This document shows, one piece after another, positions 5,776-6,666 of a DNA stretch of 6,666 nucleotides. Source of the DNA: an uncultured Roseburia sp. (GTDB lineage Bacteria; Bacillota; Clostridia; Lachnospirales; Lachnospiraceae); assembly GCA_910587865.1 (NCBI GenBank), contig CAJUNX010000076.1, forward strand, positions 1 to 6,666. Reading direction: 5' to 3'. The translations under genes and the position numbers were made by a program. Within the stretch, counting starts at the first letter, position 1, and each line of letters starts with the position of its first letter. The notes under the pieces are model-generated. The model saw only the letters and a list, made by a program, of their open reading frames with translations, was not told where the DNA came from and made no database searches.

Positions 5776-5840
5776 AGTTTATATGATGGAAAAGAAAAAG
5801 TCAATTAGAATTCTAGAATGCATTCTAAAATGTATAGGAT
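5776..5840. promoter_or_regulatory. tetR / metallo-hydrolase divergent promoter region with operators
   Basis: For tetR (minus strand), -35 TTGACT (5804-5799), a 17-bp spacer and -10 TAAACT (5781-5776) fit; TATAAA at 5783-5778 is an alternative -10. Next to the -35 are two overlapping palindromes: TAGAATTCTA (5806-5815) and TAGAATGCATTCTA (5814-5827). For the plus-strand hydrolase gene a TAGGAT -10 at 5835-5840 (same hexamer as the solute-binding promoter) is plausible, with its weak -35 inside the operator, so a bound repressor would block it. The ATTCTAGAAT at 5810-5819 is identical to 4219-4228. The rest of the gap to 5937 shows only the ribosome-binding site and a short CATCG/CGATG inverted pair. 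Confidence 0.65.
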
Positions 5841-5937
5841 TGTCGATGCGAAAAAGGCAGGCGGCTCAAAAAAGGCAGTCTATGAGGCATCGAAGCCTGC
5901 GATGTGTTTATAGCCGTGAAGAAAGGGGAAAAGAAAT

Positions 5938-6378
5938 ATGGCGAATTTTAAGATACAGCAGATTGCGGATCGGGTATTCAGTATTTTAGATGAGGGGCAG
6001 GCATCCTTTTATGTAATAGAGGGAACGGAGCGGGCCGCGGTGGTGGACACGGGGATCACGCGCGGTGAGAGGATCATGCCGGTCATCCGGCAGATCACGC
6101 AAATGCCGCTGATCCTGGCCGTCACCCACGCTCATCTGGATCACATGTTTCATGCGGATGAATTTGAGACGATCTATCTGTCACGCAGGGAGCTGACCGT
6201 CGAGCCGGATGTGCTGGAACAAATGACGGGCGGAAAGCAAAGCTTTCTGGAGACGGCGATTGATATCGGTACGGATTCCGTGATTGATCTCGGAGATGAC
6301 AGTCTGGAGGTCTGCGGGGTGCCGGGACATACGCCAGTGAGGCGGAGCAGCTGCTGCGGGAGCAGTGCGCGGATCTGA
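5938..6378 (+). pseudogene. Metallo-beta-lactamase-fold hydrolase, 5' part only
   Basis: The ATG at 5938 follows AAAGGGGAA (5922-5930). Residues 1-133 match the first half of an MBL-fold hydrolase: the start strands (YVIEGTERAAVVDTGI, 25-40), the zinc motif HAHLDH (64-69) in AVTHAHLDHMFHADEF, and the third histidine in VPGHTP (128-133). Families of this kind run 200-280 residues. The next-step motifs (the GD loop aspartate and final histidine) are absent. From about 6334 the frame reads out of phase through the tail of another gene to a stop at 6376-6378. Without the remaining metal ligands it cannot be a working enzyme. The substrate is unknown; in an intact operon a thioester or lactone hydrolase next to a flavin reductase would be plausible. 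Confidence 0.85.
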
Positions 6379-6437
6379 TCGGTGTGGGCCGCGCACTGCT
6401 AAGGGATGCCGACTGGGCCAGAAAAGCGGTCGGATGA
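6336..6437 (+). pseudogene. C-terminal fragment of an Old Yellow Enzyme-type flavin oxidoreductase
   Basis: In a frame different from the hydrolase, 33 codons from about 6336 to TGA at 6435-6437 read SEAEQLLREQ, then ADLIGVGRALLRDADWARKA. This is the characteristic end of the NADH:flavin oxidoreductase / Old Yellow Enzyme TIM barrel, in which the GR of the ADLIGVGR motif sits at the FMN-phosphate site. Normal proteins have 340 or more residues ahead of this point, all missing. No start codon or ribosome-binding site belongs to it. It marks the end of a deleted operon and shows that the hydrolase gene was once followed, directly or further on, by an ene-reductase-like gene. Confidence 0.8.
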
Positions 6438-6570
6438 ATTTATAATACCTGACATCTGGCCTGCGCAGCACAATTTGATGCAATGCACTCAGGCATGACT
6501 CTGGGTGCAAACGTTCCCGATGCTTTTGTATATGTTCCCTGCTAATTTTGTGGATTTTATAATGATTTGA
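6438..6570. other. Convergent intergenic stretch with no assigned gene
   Basis: This lies between the oxidoreductase tail and the terminator of the right-edge gene. It is of mixed composition. Between stops at 6450-6452 and 6543-6545 a 30-codon plus-strand frame ends ANVPDAFVYVPC; it has no ribosome-binding site and may be a further gene remnant or chance. A TGCAC/GTGCA inverted pair surrounds CTCAGGCATGACTCTGG-like sequence near 6484-6509. Nothing else is supported. Confidence 0.4.
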
Positions 6571-6575
6571 AAAAA

Positions 6576-6595
6576 GGACGGCGTATAAGCCGTCC
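6576..6595 (-). terminator. Rho-independent terminator of the right-edge minus-strand gene
   Basis: A perfect 7-bp stem, GGACGGC (6576-6582) with GCCGTCC (6589-6595), has a 6-base loop. Read on the minus strand it is followed by TTTTTTC (from 6575 down), a classic rho-independent form. It begins only 6 bases after the stop codon at 6602. Confidence 0.9.
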
Positions 6596-6601
6596 ATGAT
6601 G

Positions 6602-6666
6602 TCAATATGGTATTTTGATTATAACCTGTGCGCCGCCAGTCTTTTCAGAGTTGCTTAAAATAAGCT
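6602..6666 (-). CDS. 3' end of a minus-strand gene, possibly a sensor histidine kinase
   Basis: A minus-strand frame open to the window edge ends with TGA at 6604-6602. Its last 20 residues include LSNSEKTGGAQVIIKIPY. The pattern of a glycine pair, then alternating hydrophobic residues ending in IKIPY, resembles the final strand of the HATPase domain of sensor histidine kinases. The placement directly before a rho-independent terminator supports a genuine gene end. Twenty residues are too few to be sure of the family. Confidence 0.5.
   Translation of the reverse strand, partial: LILSNSEKTGGAQVIIKIPY

Noticed and set aside
6453..6545. Short plus-strand frame ending ANVPDAFVYVPC
   Set aside because: It could be another gene remnant, but 30 codons without a start signal or recognisable family are not enough to call.
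6181..6597. Minus-strand 138-codon frame over the hydrolase and oxidoreductase remnants
   Set aside because: It crosses the terminator at 6576-6595 and has no family motif. It is a shadow of the plus-strand fragments.

Overview
The window looks like chromosomal DNA from a Clostridia-type Firmicute, most likely Lachnospiraceae-like. The coding regions are moderately GC-rich and the regulatory gaps are strongly AT-rich. Shine-Dalgarno sites are strong (GGAGG, AAGGAG), promoters have near-consensus sigma-A elements, and an OppA-type lipoprotein, a LacI regulator, a TetR regulator and an Old Yellow Enzyme tail lie close together. This assignment rests on gene style only. No rRNA or tRNA gene, CRISPR array or transposase was seen.

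Left part (1-1240): the first codons of a minus-strand gene run off the left edge behind a promoter that contains a 20-bp palindrome. Next comes a minus-strand LysR regulator broken twice: a one-base frameshift in an A-run, and loss of the distal half of its effector domain. A plus-strand gene for an 83-residue membrane protein follows, with its own extended -10 promoter and a strong bidirectional terminator.

Middle part (1318-3963, minus strand): an intact rarA/mgsA gene (AAA+ ATPase of replication-fork maintenance) and an intact LacI-family regulator. A GC-rich array of three hairpin-forming repeat units sits between them. Upstream of lacI a clear promoter overlaps a large dyad that could be an autoregulatory operator.

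Right part (4100-6666): the 5' part of an OppA/DppA-type solute-binding lipoprotein (+) ends abruptly and runs into the 3' part of an unrelated, unrecognised gene. A convergent TetR gene (-) follows. Divergent from TetR, the 5' part of a metallo-beta-lactamase-fold gene (+) ends abruptly and runs into the last 33 codons of an Old Yellow Enzyme-type flavin oxidoreductase. The last codons of a minus-strand gene, possibly a sensor histidine kinase, and its terminator close the window.

The most interesting signal is a shared inverted-repeat operator (core GAAT-N2-ATTC, best form TAGAAT-N2-ATTCTA, both loci containing ATTCTAGAAT). It lies at the promoter of the solute-binding gene and again between the TetR and metallo-hydrolase genes. 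This suggests one local TetR regulon that once controlled a peptide-type importer and a flavin-reductase/hydrolase operon. Both target operons now look collapsed by internal deletions that kept the promoter and 5' end and a 3' remnant. Either this is real decay of a catabolic island, or the assembly has joined non-adjacent pieces.
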